DNA of 64,000 nucleotides from Brachyhypopomus gauderio (Eukaryota > Chordata > Actinopteri > Gymnotiformes > Hypopomidae). The translations under genes were made by a program, and so were the position numbers. Position 1 is the first letter of the stretch; each line of letters opens with the position of its first letter. The notes below the pieces were generated by a model. That model was given only the letters and a program-made list of their open reading frames with translations. It did not search any database and was not told the origin of the DNA. This document shows positions 1 to 11,255 of the stretch, piece by piece. The DNA lies in the NCBI RefSeq assembly GCF_052324685.1, contig NW_027506877.1, forward strand, positions 2,242,764 to 2,306,763. The letters run 5' to 3'.

Positions 1-16
1 TCTCTATTTCTCTCTA

Positions 17-55
<39 letters not shown>

Positions 56-82
56 ATCTCCCCTTCTCTCTTTGTTTTTCAG

Positions 83-572
83 AGTTGCAGAGAAGGAGCA
101 GCAAAATAAGATGTCCCTGAGTAATCTGGCCACAGTGTTTGGGCCTAGTCTGCTGCGCCCCCCAGTGGATAGTACAGATCAATGCGGTCCACGAGTGGAC
201 ATCTCTCAAGAGGTCGAAGTTCAGGTCAGATAGCTGCCCTCCTTTGCCTCAAAATCTCAAAATGTGAAAGTAACCGCAGAACTTTCCGTAATAAGACACA
301 GAGTTGTACTAGTTGCCCATGACAGAGAAAAGTGCACGTGAGCATCATGGCCGGTTAGAGAGCTACTAAAGTGAAGTGAGAAAGTGTGTAAATTAGTAGG
401 ACAGTCAAGAATAAATGATAACACTGTGTAAAACGACAGCACAACATGGACACATAGGTTCTTATGCAAGCATGTCTTTGCACAGGTCCAGGTGGTTTAC
501 CTTTACCTCCAGAATGAACTGCTTCCAGAAGCTCTCACGGCAAAACCACTGGACACAGTGGAAGAACCATGA
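83..572 (+). CDS. BCR/ABR-type RhoGAP, last two coding exons (partial)
   Basis: Two exons, 83-224 and 486-572, join in frame (phase 0) and end at TGA 570-572. The first acceptor follows a CT-rich tract and TTTTTCAG. The encoded C-terminal half of a RhoGAP domain has the family signature [17 protein letters not shown], followed after the splice by a VQVVYLYLQ helix. In BCR and ABR the equivalent segment reads [19 protein letters not shown] and then QVQVLLYFLQ, so this is inferred to be a BCR/ABR-like GAP for Rac/Cdc42. The last residues (DTVEEP) differ from the PDZ-binding STEV end of BCR and ABR, so it may be a divergent paralogue or another ARHGAP. The rest of the gene lies upstream of the window. 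The catalytic arginine finger would be in a missing exon. Confidence 0.75.
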
Positions 573-791
573 AGCAAGTTAATCTAAGAAGGCTGCTGAG
601 AGCTGAACCGGCAATATCGCAACCATCTGTCCTGGGACGTAAACGAGAGTCATGAGATGGTTTAGCTCTCTGTCGATACACTTCAGTGTAGTACAATGAT
701 AAGATCGTCATGTATGTTATGCATATTTATTTTATTTATTACGTTTTTTACTTTAAGTACATATTGCATCAGTACACAGTAAAGGGCACAT

Positions 792-797
792 AATAAA
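792..797 (+). terminator. Candidate polyadenylation signal of the RhoGAP gene
   Basis: A canonical AATAAA lies about 220 nt after the stop codon, in an AT-rich stretch with several TTTATT runs just upstream. This implies a short 3' UTR. It is a motif assignment only. Confidence 0.4.
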
Positions 798-2196
798 GTA
801 CATCAGAACTTGCTTTAGGTCATTAACTGCAACAACAGTAAAAGGTTGGTGGTAATTTGGCCAGCACAGCTGGTCATATGAACAGGTGCAAGAGGGAGGC
901 ATATGGAGGCTCTGGTTCTACCCAGCCCAGTGAGCCAGGACGCTGGGCCTTAGGGAGCCAGCTGGATTCTTCTGGGAGGCTGAAGAACTGTAGGTGCAGC
1001 TCATTCTGCCGAGTGACCTTTGACCCCCATGTCCAGTATCCCCCTCACTGTCTAAATAAATCAATTGGCTATGGTTCAGCTTCAACAAGACCGAGTTCGG
1101 CATTATACGTACCGGTGCTTCAAAGACATTTATGGAGGACACACACACACCCACACGGCAACATCTGCACTCATCAACCTTTTGCCATACAGCTGCGTGG
1201 TGCCTTTCTCCCTGCACACACACCACCTGGTTGTGGTAGACTGGCCTCTCTGTCTCTGCCCACTTCCAGCTTTGATCCATAATCCGGACGCAGGGTGGAA
1301 CAATGCGGTCCAGCTCTGAGCACCAAAGAGCTAGACACGGGGAAAAGCTCTCCGGTGTCAGATGTGAAGAGAAACGCCGTGCAGACCTTGCCACGGTAAC
1401 AAAGGATGTCAGATACAAGCTGGTGTCGTAAATCATCGGTCCCCCATCCAACCAATGACCAGCAACACAAGGTTCCTACTCCTAACTAGAGGCGTGGGGT
1501 GGCCAGCTCGAGAGAAACTTGCGACTAGAAGGGAGAGCAGGAAAAAAGAGAGGATGAAAGCTGGATGAAGGCTTTACCTTTATAGTGGCTCTAGGACCCT
1601 GGGGCTTTCCGCTGCAATGGGGATCAGATGGCAGCAGATGGAGAAACCAGAAGTTTCACCATGAAAGCAGACCTGATTGTTCATGTACAGAGGAACCGTG
1701 TGGGTTTCCATATGTGGAGGGAGGCGTGTCTGTCGGGGCTCGCGTTTCAGCCAGCTCGTCCGCATCGGGAAATGAAAACGAAAAAAACTCTCAAGTTTCA
1801 CGGTTCTTCTAACCTGCCAGTGTGCGGAAGAGTTGCCAGAGTGTTAGGCACATTGGCCATCATCTTAATCGGCAGTCCAGCTGTGTCACTGAACTTCAAG
1901 CAGCTGTTTCCCGAAGGCATTCTGCATTTATGACAGTGTTGTGTGCATCGTTTTGCTTTAGGGTTTATCTGGGGTCATTAATGGGTGCAGCGGTAATTAT
2001 TTTCAACATTGAGTTTGTACAGTTTGACACTGAGGCACAGATGGCAAAGTTTTTATATAAATTAACGGGGTGGGGTGGGGGGGGGGCTTTGTGTTGCCAT
2101 GGATACAGTGCGTTGCATGAGAGGCATTCATGCTGGGGATCAACTGGATTGACCTCCTCATTCTTGGGTTAACAGAAGCCGCGTGTGTATCTGGGC

Positions 2197-2249
<53 letters not shown>

Positions 2250-2377
2250 GAAGACAGAGTAGCTGCCTGAGCCAGAGTGGATGTTTGTAAAACACTGTGG
2301 GAAAGCCTTCAAGGCATGCTGAGGTTTAACTTATGGTGTCAGTGTTCATCCTGACCAGAGAGAGAGGAGGAAGAGAA

Positions 2378-2426
<49 letters not shown>

Positions 2427-3924
2427 AAGAGGAATAGAGAAACAACTAGCAGCAGAGCTTGTTGAACTTTGGCTCTGGAGGTCTTGGGTCTCGTAAAATT
2501 CTTCTTTCCAGGCAGTAAATGTGGAGCTAAGACCATGGTGTTTATCCCACACACTTCCGCCACATGTGTGTGTGTGTGTGTGTGTGCGTGCGCACAGGCG
2601 CGTGTATGTGTGTTGTGTCAGTAATTAGGCATGTTCGTCTGTCTGTACCTATACAGCCACCCTCCAACACACACACACACACACACACGCTGAACCTGAC
2701 CGCTAAAGCACCACACTTACACTCACGAGTGTGTGCTCAGGCACTCTGCCTGTGTGAGGCATGCGTTATACGATACACGCAGTTGGCTTGTAGACAAAAT
2801 AGTGAACGTGTGGGTATAAAAGCGTGCGTGCGTGCCAGCAGCACTTGAGGAGACGTGTGTGTGCACTGACAGGCGTGCAGAGGGAGCTTCACGTGGGACT
2901 GAACGGTGACAGGTGCTTCCTGGACAAACGCAGCAGGTGTCTCACGCTTGCGCTCACCTCTTTATTTCCCCTTATACTGTTGTTGACCCATTGCTACATG
3001 CCTCTGTGAACTACGCATGCATATAAACAGGGATGCCGTCTACAAAACAAATTCTACAAACGGACTTGGAGCTTGGAGTGAACATAATGAATACATATTT
3101 GGTTATTTTACTGTGATGTAGTGTGTTGTGTGTTTTAATAAATTGTTGTACACTCTGTACACTTCTTAAGGTTTTTATTAGGGATTCTAATGCCCATGCA
3201 GACGGCTAATGCCCATGGATGGAATCCTTTAACCTTTTCTAGGGTGCTTTGCTGTCTGTCAGGCAGTAGTGACTTCACTGGAGTCTCCAGCAGTGAGCGC
3301 TGGGGTATGGACTTTATGAGGGGCACAGGAATAAAACTGTAATACTGCAGACTGCACTTTCAAAGCCTTTCATCATGAGTTTCACATTTTTGCAGAACTA
3401 TTTTCCACATTTCACCACAAAGTATATTTTACAATATAAATGTTCATAAGACATAAATAACTTTATTATTTATATTAGATGTAGACGTATGAACAGTAAT
3501 GACCAGACAATAGTGTTACCACCACAAAACTGACCCACCGTCAGTATTAAGTGTTTGGGGGTTTGGGGCACAGCTACAGTAAATAAGGCCTCACTAAATG
3601 ATCATGGAAAGTCTGGAAGAGACACCTACTGCACAGTATGAAGTCTGACAGAACTGGATAGACTTCACAGTTAATAGTTCAGTGTATATAATCCCTGTCT
3701 GACACATCTACACTAATGATCTAAAATCTTCCCCCTGGATTAGCTATTTTTACAAATTCCCAAATCCTCCACATCTTTGGCATCAGACACTGTTACAAAG
3801 ACATAAAGCTTTTTAAAGCCTTTCATGAAAAGTCGTTTTATATTTCTTCACTTTCCTGTTATGCAGGCAACTATTAGGTTTGATATTCCCTAAGGTTTGA
3901 TCATTCTATCCTTTTTTTGCACAT
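798..3924. other. Intergenic region between the RhoGAP and netrin genes
   Basis: No convincing exon was found. A minus-strand open frame of 177 codons (918-1451) and overlapping plus-strand frames have no recognisable family motif and look accidental. The stretch holds (TG)n at 2199-2247, (GA)n near 2379-2420, and mixed TG/CA tracts near 2564-2690. The rest appears to be unique, AT-rich DNA. Confidence 0.4.
2199..2247. repeat. (GT)n microsatellite
   Basis: Uninterrupted GT dinucleotide tract of about 48 bp in intergenic DNA. Confidence 0.95.
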
Positions 3925-4301
3925 ACACCGATGAACAGAAACATTATAACCACCTGCCTAATATTGTGTAGTTCCTCCTGGCAATACCAAATCGGCTCTG
4001 ACCCACTAAGGTGTCCTGTGGTATCTGGCAACCAGATGTGACCTCCACCTGTTCTTACAACACAAGTCTTTGTCATGTTCTTCAAACCATTCCTGATCAA
4101 TGATTGTAGTGTGGTGCAGTGTTCTCTTGAAAGAAGCCACTGCTATACTGTTGCCATTAATGAGGTGGTACTTAGTTTGCAACAACGCTTATGTTGTGTC
4201 AAAGCAACATCGACCATCTCTTCCCCGAGGAAACATCTCACATGAACCTGGCTGTCCACAGGACGTAAAAGTTTTTTTAATGTTATGGCTGATTCATGTA
4301 A
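3925..4301. mobile_element. MITE-like non-autonomous DNA transposon
   Basis: The left end (TACACCGATGAACAGAAACA) and the reverse complement of the right end (TACATGAATCAGCCATAACA) form imperfect terminal inverted repeats. These ends, followed by an ATTATAACCACCTGCCTAAT-type sequence, resemble a repeat very common in teleost genomes. No transposase frame is present. It lies just downstream of the netrin stop codon (on the minus strand), possibly in or beyond that gene's 3' UTR. The superfamily was not determined and a clear target-site duplication was not seen. Confidence 0.6.
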
Positions 4302-4817
4302 GCAGGCCTGAACAAATTAAGACAGATAAATTAAATCTAACAATAAAATAGAAATTTAATATCATAGTCTTTTAAGCTCATATATGCTCTGAAAATTAAC
4401 ATGGTAGATGATTGGCTAAAAAACTAAATGCAACAACCATCTCTTAATGAATTACCAATAGCCTTTGCTGAAATACGCCAGTATAAAGTGTTTTTCATGC
4501 CTTTTAGCGCTGGACTACTAACAGGCCTTAAAATTAAGGTCGTCACTGACAACACAAAAAGTTATCCTTGCTTGATGCACTACCGATGAAGTGGGGGAAT
4601 ACGTTGTAAAATACATCCACAATCTTTAGCCATTATAATTCATTTGCATATCTGAGATCAGTCTCTCCCTGCCCTAAAGAAAAAAACATACCCATGAGAC
4701 TGAAGTCACCCAAGTCTCCACAGAGGTGCTCTCGGATGGCCTGGAGATATGTAACAGAGCACGCAGGAGAAAGTCTCTTTGAATGCTGCACAAAACAGGC
4801 CGTGACTGCATAGTTAT
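4302..4817. other. Probable 3' UTR / downstream flank of the netrin gene
   Basis: Non-coding AT-rich DNA downstream (minus-strand sense) of the netrin stop codon at 4818-4820. No netrin family residues are encoded here. The end of the transcript could not be fixed. Confidence 0.35.
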
Positions 4818-5324
4818 TTAAGTTTCGGTCTCCGTTTCTGTTGAACCCTCTTCCTTCTGTGTGGCTGGAGGCACATGTGACCATGTTGGGCAAGCTGTTG
4901 GCTGGAAAGACTCGTGCTTATTGGCTGGACTTGTGGGAGCGTCAAAGGGAGAATTCTGTATTCCCTTCAAGGGATTATGGGTATCCGGTGGTGATGTCAC
5001 TGTGTGGAGTTCGTCAGTATGTAGAACACTTTGAGTTGAGTGTTCTCCATCTTCACCATGAAGTCCATGCGCTCCATGCTTATGTGTGCTGTGTCCCCGT
5101 GTGTGTGCACCGATGCTACGTGTGTGTGTGCTGTCTTCATGTGTGTGAGATTCACTGCCATGCAATTGAGTGGAGACAGTTTCTTCAGCCGTTGGAGGCT
5201 GGTGATAATGACCGTATGACAAGGGATGCCTGTCAGACTGCTCTTTGTCGAGATGTGGTGGTATGTACTGTTCCCGCATGTGCAGGTGAGAACGTGTCTG
5301 TGTTGCGGTGTCTGTGTGTGAAGG
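4818..5324 (-). other. Coding tail of the netrin gene derived from CA-repeat-like DNA
   Basis: After the RGKC end of the netrin C-terminal domain, where netrins normally stop within a few residues, the frame stays open for 168 more codons. The tail is rich in His, Thr, Ser and Gly, with repeated HTH, THTR and [10 protein letters not shown]-type motifs. The DNA is full of short CACACA and CACG runs, suggesting growth from a microsatellite. No domain was recognised. Confidence 0.7.
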
Positions 5325-5655
5325 ACACTTTCCCCGGCTGTCCTGTCCTCGAAACCCTCTTAGTTTGGGATTCCAGTGCTCTCTCCATTGCAGTGCCATT
5401 GTGGAGCGATCAGCAACCAATCGCCTCTCTCCTGGTATCCAACTCCTCCCATTTTCCTCTGCGCCAATCAGAAGGAAGCTCCTGCCTATTTGGAGGGCGG
5501 GGCATCCACAGGAAAGGTCACGATCAGGAACCCAGAGGGCCTGCAGACCTTTGTTCACCTGAGACGCCCCAACGCGGAAGACTGACTGCACCCACACCGA
5601 GAATTGCCACCAAGGACCAGAGCGCTCCTTACCCCTAACCTGCACCTTTAGTACT

Positions 5656-5719
<64 letters not shown>

Positions 5720-6290
5720 CTATTGTACAAACAAAGGCCATTGTGATACCCAGGTATACCTGAATAACTAGTATTAGATTCTATTACAATAATTGTGATA
5801 ATTGACTCTTTGACTTACCATAGTCTTTAAGGCAGAATGTCTCTAAATTCATCCTGACTTTGGCTTGAGATGGCTGGCAATATGACAAACATTCCTGGGC
5901 TGATATAAAGATTTAGATATTAAATAATTATATCTAATCAATTTGACTCATGCAGCATCCAGTTTCACTAAAACTACTATACAACAACACTCCACAAGGT
6001 GGCAGTAGTTAACAATGAATGATACCTCTGAACAAAACTGAAAACACAAATCTTTGTACTAATAGGACAATTAACCTTGGGTCTTGGCAGTTAACGCACA
6101 TAACATGAGCAACCATCAAAACAGAAATTTAGCCCACACAAAATTGCTCACCCATGCTGTACTGTGGCTGGTATCCTGGGGTTGGTGGAGCTGCTTCTTG
6201 AATACCTGATGGGAGAGTTACTTTTTATAGAAAGCAGTGGCGGGGTTATTTGTGTGCCTTTGATTTTGTCTTTCCCATTTCTCCATCTCT

Positions 6291-6347
<57 letters not shown>

Positions 6348-6599
6348 CTCTAATCCCACAGGTTGTTCATTAGTGCGTACTGACTCTGTGTATGTGTGCA
6401 TGTCTTTCCATACATGCCACAATGTGTGTTATGTGTACAGTTTCCTCTGTGTATGTGGAATGCTTATACCAGTGATGAAAGTGTGGCTGTAAGTGTGTAT
6501 ATATAGAGAGAGAGAGTGGGGGCCTATATGTGTGGTCCTTCCATAGTTTAGTGACAGGATTCTTTCTTTTTGTCTCTCTCTGCCTTCTCTTGCTCAAAA

Positions 6600-6695
<96 letters not shown>

Positions 6696-6949
6696 AAGTC
6701 ATGAAAGGTCTGCAGCACCGGGTCAACCATATATTACCCCCGAGTCTTGTCCTTTTGCCCATATCCTGACACAACTGGGGCAGTGACACCTTATCTCCTA
6801 AACCCCCCCCCACACTGTAACCTCTTCTAGCTGCGCTCCTGTCAACGTGGGTTCCACACCCGAAACTTTATAAGGACCTGGATGCAGCCATTACTAACGA
6901 GTAGCTCCTCTGTGATTCATTGATCATCTTTTACACTAGAGAGAGAGGG

Positions 6950-6985
<36 letters not shown>

Positions 6986-9324
6986 GATTAATGGGGCCCT
7001 AAATTTTGCTCCTAGGTCCATCAAAGTGCCTTGTAAAAAGCATTTTACACACTTTGTTTTACATCCCTATGTTCCTATGCTATAAATACACTGCACACTT
7101 ACAGAGGGCTGGCTGCCCACCTTATGCAAAATGAAGACCCCCCACGTTTCTCTGGCTGTCTAAGCGCTAATAATACAGCTCAGCTCAGCTTCCCCCGTGA
7201 TAAACGGCAAGGGCATTTCCTGGTCTGCGAGAAGTGGAAAATGGCTCGTGGGGGCCAGTTTCATTTTTAGCCTCAGCCCCCCTTTACAGACAGGTCCTCT
7301 CCTTATAAATAACCCAGTCGGGCTAAGCCCAGTAAAACAACAAACAAGTTTGTCTTTCACTGAGCCCTTACCCGCGAAGAATTATGCATCTGCCGCGCGG
7401 GCGGTGACGCTGACGTTTGCTTTGAGCGGAGCAACAGGTGTCTCGTGCTGTGCGGGTGTCACCCGAGTGGAGATTTAAAAGTAACGCCGCCTCGACAGCT
7501 CGCTCCACATCAGGGAGCTCTGGCTGAGATTAAAATGGAGCCAATCACATGGATTATCGCTCCCCGAGCCAAGCCGCGAGCAATCAGCCTCAGCAGGTAC
7601 AAAGTGGCTGGATCTCGAGCAAAGGCTGTTTGTCATGTAGATGTCAGAAAGGCCAGGAATGTTCACTGATATTCATCGTATTGAGAATGGCGATTTTGAT
7701 ATATCCTACATCTACACATACATGTAAAACAGGTAGATATCACATCCAGAACACGCATTTTCATTAAGTCAAGAGAAGTTAATGTCAGTGCACAAATATG
7801 CCAGCACTTAAATAGTGAAGAAAACTGAAAGGTCCTGTCGCCTGCCCCTTGTGATTCCCGCAGTAACAGCACGGTGCGGCCCAAAAGAATCTCCCTACAG
7901 CTCGGACAAGACCCCACGTCCCGGCTGTGCTGGCCTCCATTAGGGAGAGCACCTGGTCAGGTGTAAGCGGTACTCACGGATGCAGGGCAGAAGAGGCGAG
8001 TGGCCCCGTCTGTAGCCCGAAGCACAGCGGCTGCACCTCTGACCCACCACGCCCTCTCTGCACACGCACTGGCCGGTGGTCTGGTTACACGAGGGGCCCG
8101 CCGCGCCCAGGGGGTGACACTGGCATGCTGGGGGAGAAAAACCATGAATGAGAGCACTCAAGGGTAGGGGAAACATGAGCAGAACCCACTTACTCTTAAT
8201 GAAGAATTCATTTATTTTAATTAATTTGTTCAATTTGCATGTGATAAACCTACACAATCCCTTCACTTACTAGAAGAGAAGAGAAGAGAAGAAGAGAAGA
8301 GAAGAGAAGAGACGGGTTTATACTGATAAATATTTTCAAATGGCTCTGGAAAAGAGTGTCTGCCAAATGTTGATTTAAAATGTAAGGTTTATGGTTGTGA
8401 GTGCAATGAGATTGAGTTCAGTCAGGGGAGTGTTGAGGACAGAGTAAGTAACATAAATACAGCATAAGGGCAACGGGGACAAAAGTGGGTATAAAACCCT
8501 GTGATTGTTAGCATCACTCTGAGGACACGTTTCAGCCCCACAACACTCATCCCCATGACAACCAGAGGATGTGGAAGAGAGCGAACAGCAGGCCTAACAG
8601 GGCGGATCTGTTTCGCCTCATCTAGCGCTCATTCAAACATTTAAACACGACCCTGCAAACATTTAAACACTTTCAAATTATCAAGCCTGCCTCAGCATTA
8701 ACAAAGTGTAAATCTATCAATTTTTTTAAACGTTTGAAACGTTTTTTTGTCATGCTAAACTCAAATATTTAGGTGTTTGCTCTTACCCTCCAAGAGTCAT
8801 AAAGTACACGTTCACCCTTTAGGTGTTGTGTACATTTCTAAGCCTCTCACATATGACTTCCACATTATGAGTTAAGATAGCGAAGCATGACATGACCGTG
8901 TCCCTCCACATGCAGACCGCACACAGCCAGTGTGAACTGATGTTATATTCAGTCTGAAAACCTCTGTAAGCATACCACGGACATGTGAGCAGAGGTCAAA
9001 TGTCAGAGCACATTCCAGCACTCACAGTGTAGCCATAACACAGACACTCACACAGATACTCGAACCCCTTCCCTGTCTCTCACACAAGTTAAAACCACCA
9101 GGTTCTGACACACACCAACAGCTTTGGAGCAAAAGAATCACCCTGGAAATCTACAGTAAAGAATTTTAAGAGCATTTTTAAATGGTCAGGTCAAAAATGT
9201 TATAATTCATTAGATCCACTAATGTTATAAGTAGCAGGAAATTACAGTATTACAGGATGTGCATTCATCATATAGTTGACAGAAACACACACACACACAC
9301 ACACACACACACCCACATACACAT

Positions 9325-9402
<78 letters not shown>

Positions 9403-11242
9403 GTTGGCAGGCCTTGCGGTGGTTGCTAGGCTTGCTGTGGTCACGGGTGTACCCACTCTGGCAGGACTGACAGTGGCGTCCGGTCGTGTGGTGCCTACAC
9501 TTCAAACATACCCCTCCGCTGACCCGGCCGGACTCCTGAAACACCGCCATGTTGAACCTGCACCTCTTGGAGTGGCCATTACACTCACATGCTGAGAGTG
9601 ACAAAAACCGAGAGCGAGGGAGAGGGACAGAGAGAAAGAGAGGGAGAGGGACAGAGAGAAAGAGAGGGAGAGACAGGGAGGCAAACAGAAAGCACTGTGA
9701 GTAAAGGTACATGATAAAAAGAGATGCCTATAAGATAATGGAATTACTTAAGTCTTAGAGTGAGGAATAAATTCATTTATTAAAATAACCTATATAAGAT
9801 CATGCAGATGACACACACACACACACACAATACAGTCATAACTCACGGACGCACGGGTGTGGCTCGGTGGGTGTGGCCCGTTGCCAGGGGCGATCATAGT
9901 AGAATGGCTCACAAACGTCGCAGTCCGGTCCAGCCGTGTGATGCTCACACTGACACACTGCCTGACCCTGGCTGTCACGACGACAACGGGAGGCGTGGCC
10001 ATTACACTTGCACCTGCCGCCCACCTGGATGTCGGAGAGAGTGAGAGGGAATCTGGGAGGAGCTGAGAGAGACAAAAGGCGGACGTAGTGGTTGCTTCGT
10101 GATCTGGAACGAGGCCTTTCGATTCCAACATTGTTCCTCTTTCTTCTCAACTCCCTCCTAGATCCCCGCCCCCGTCCCTCCACTGTCCAATCACACAAGC
10201 CGTCCTGGCATGGCTTCCAATGGGGTGCATCTTTTTTACGATCTCCGCCTTTGCGTCCGCCCTCTTGAGCCTCTGTCTGCTTGCGGGTCACGTTGTGTCC
10301 ACTATCTGGTAAAGAACTCTTGTTGCGATTCCTCCTTGATGACTTTCTTGCTTTCCCCCGTTTCCTGTGTCCGGTCCCTTCAGAACTCATAGTCCTTGTG
10401 TTCCATTCGGTCCTCAAAAGGTTTTCATTTCTCATCTTCTCACCTTGAGTTACAACAGCAACTTCTGACCCCTCCCTCCATGTCAGAACCCCACCGTCCT
10501 CATCTGTCTTTATATCTGGTTGAACTGTTTTGCCTTGTGATTGGTGGAACATTATCCTGATGTCGGTAGCAGTCACCCAATCCTGAAGCCCAGGGCTGTA
10601 TTCAAAATCTGCTGAGGAGGGACGTCCATCAAGGGTGGAAAAGGCCAAAACTACACCCCCACGGTGCTTCTGCAAAGGCCTTGGATCTGAACACAGAGAC
10701 TCTGTCTCCTGGTGCCTGGTCAGAGCCAAAGACTGGGCAGGAAGACCGAACTTCCCCATGCAGTCGCTGGAGTAGAACTGCAGGGGGCGCCAGCTGCGAC
10801 CATAGTCCATTGACTTCAGGATCGAGATGGAGAATGGCGTGGCCGGCTCGACCTTCTGGCAGAACTGCAGGCTGATGTAGGTGACCTCAAAGCGTCTGCC
10901 GAGTGGAACGGTCAAGGTCCAGTCCCCATCAGCCGAAGCTTCAGAAGCCGTCCAGCAGGTCAGGTTGTGGGGGTTGTGGAGGTCCGTCAGGGCACTGATG
11001 TTCCTCTCCGTCCCTTGCTGGAGATCCTGGATGCGCACAGGCACGCCGTATGCAGCGTTGATGAAATCGGACAGGCAGTGGCGCGGACTCCCATCGTGGT
11101 GGTAGCAGGGGTCATTGGGCGACGTCCAGCGAAGAGGGGATTGAGAAAGAGAAGGAGAGAGGAAAGAGGGGGGGAAGAAAGAGAGGAGGAGCAGAAGGAG
11201 GAAAGAGAGGGCCGGGGAGGGAAGGGAGTAATACCGGAACAT
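4818..11242 (-). CDS. Netrin family secreted guidance protein (netrin-5/3-like), six coding exons
   Basis: Exons, in transcript order: 11242-9847, 9591-9403, 8127-7978, 6205-6152, 5899-5819, 5653-4818; all junctions are phase-compatible (phase 1). If the whole first exon is read the product is 901 aa; netrin-1 is about 600 aa. Seen in order: hydrophobic signal peptide (about residues 3-27), laminin N-terminal domain from C46 with [13 protein letters not shown] and [11 protein letters not shown] motifs, three laminin EGF modules (about 410-577, including RPWQRAT and CNQTTGQC), a linker starting RIQEAAPP, and a netrin C-terminal domain with [11 protein letters not shown] (about 600-733). The last 168 residues are a His/Thr-rich tail not found in known netrins. 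The linker and the VLKVQV...GPWWQF stretch resemble human NTN5 more than NTN1, but orthology (NTN5, NTN3 or fish ntn2) is an inference. Netrins are secreted ligands of DCC/UNC5-type receptors. The start at 11242 was chosen because it opens directly onto the signal peptide; the exon begins at 11255 after a good acceptor, so at least one 5' UTR exon lies upstream. Confidence 0.9.
5659..5716. repeat. (GA)n microsatellite that forms a splice-acceptor tract
   Basis: On the minus strand this is a (CT)n run ending in CTGTCAG immediately before the last netrin exon (5653), so it serves as the polypyrimidine tract of that acceptor. Confidence 0.85.
5992..6007 (+). promoter_or_regulatory. CTCF-like motif in a netrin intron
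   Basis: The sequence CCACAAGGTGGCAGTA fits the core CTCF consensus (CCASYAGRKGGCRSY) well. Motif match by eye only. Confidence 0.4.
6296..6343. repeat. (GT)n microsatellite
   Basis: GT tract in the netrin intron between the linker exon and the third EGF exon. Confidence 0.95.
6599..6692. repeat. (CA)n microsatellite
   Basis: Perfect CA tract of about 92 bp in the same netrin intron. Confidence 0.95.
8276..8313. repeat. (AGAAG)n short tandem repeat
   Basis: About seven near-perfect AGAAG/AGAGA units in a netrin intron. Confidence 0.8.
9287..9399. repeat. Compound (CA)n microsatellite abutting a splice donor
   Basis: Two CA tracts with a short interruption. On the minus strand they become (GT)n starting directly after the donor GTGAG of the second EGF exon (exon ends at 9403), so the intron opens with the repeat. 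Confidence 0.9.
10063..10443 (-). other. In-frame segment of the netrin first coding exon with intron-like ends (possible exitron)
   Basis: Between the laminin N-terminal domain and the first EGF module lie 381 nt with no stop codon, encoding about 127 very basic residues. The segment starts with a strong donor context (CAAG then GTGAGA) and ends with a pyrimidine tract and CTCTCAG acceptor. Removing it keeps the frame (phase 1, G joined to CT gives Ala) and leaves [16 protein letters not shown] next to the LamNT domain, close to the normal netrin spacing. It may be an ordinary intron that happens to be open, a retained intron, or true coding sequence. Confidence 0.6.
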
Positions 11243-11250
11243 GATGTCAT
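10987..11250 (-). promoter_or_regulatory. Overlapping upstream ORF at the netrin start
   Basis: Within the same exon an ATG at 11250-11248 lies eight bases 5' of the netrin ATG (11242) in a different frame. It opens a reading frame that runs 88 codons to 10987, overlapping the signal peptide and the start of the LamNT domain. Ribosomes would have to skip it by leaky scanning to make netrin. It depends on the transcript including 11255-11248, which the acceptor placement supports. Confidence 0.45.
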
Positions 11251-11255
11251 CGGGC

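Noticed and set aside
918-1451. Minus-strand open frame of 177 codons downstream of the RhoGAP gene
   Set aside because: No recognisable domain, no splice or promoter context, and competing frames of similar length overlap on both strands.
4841-5638. Plus-strand open frame of 265 codons, Cys/Val-rich
   Set aside because: It is the antisense shadow of the last netrin exon, which has clear family motifs on the minus strand.
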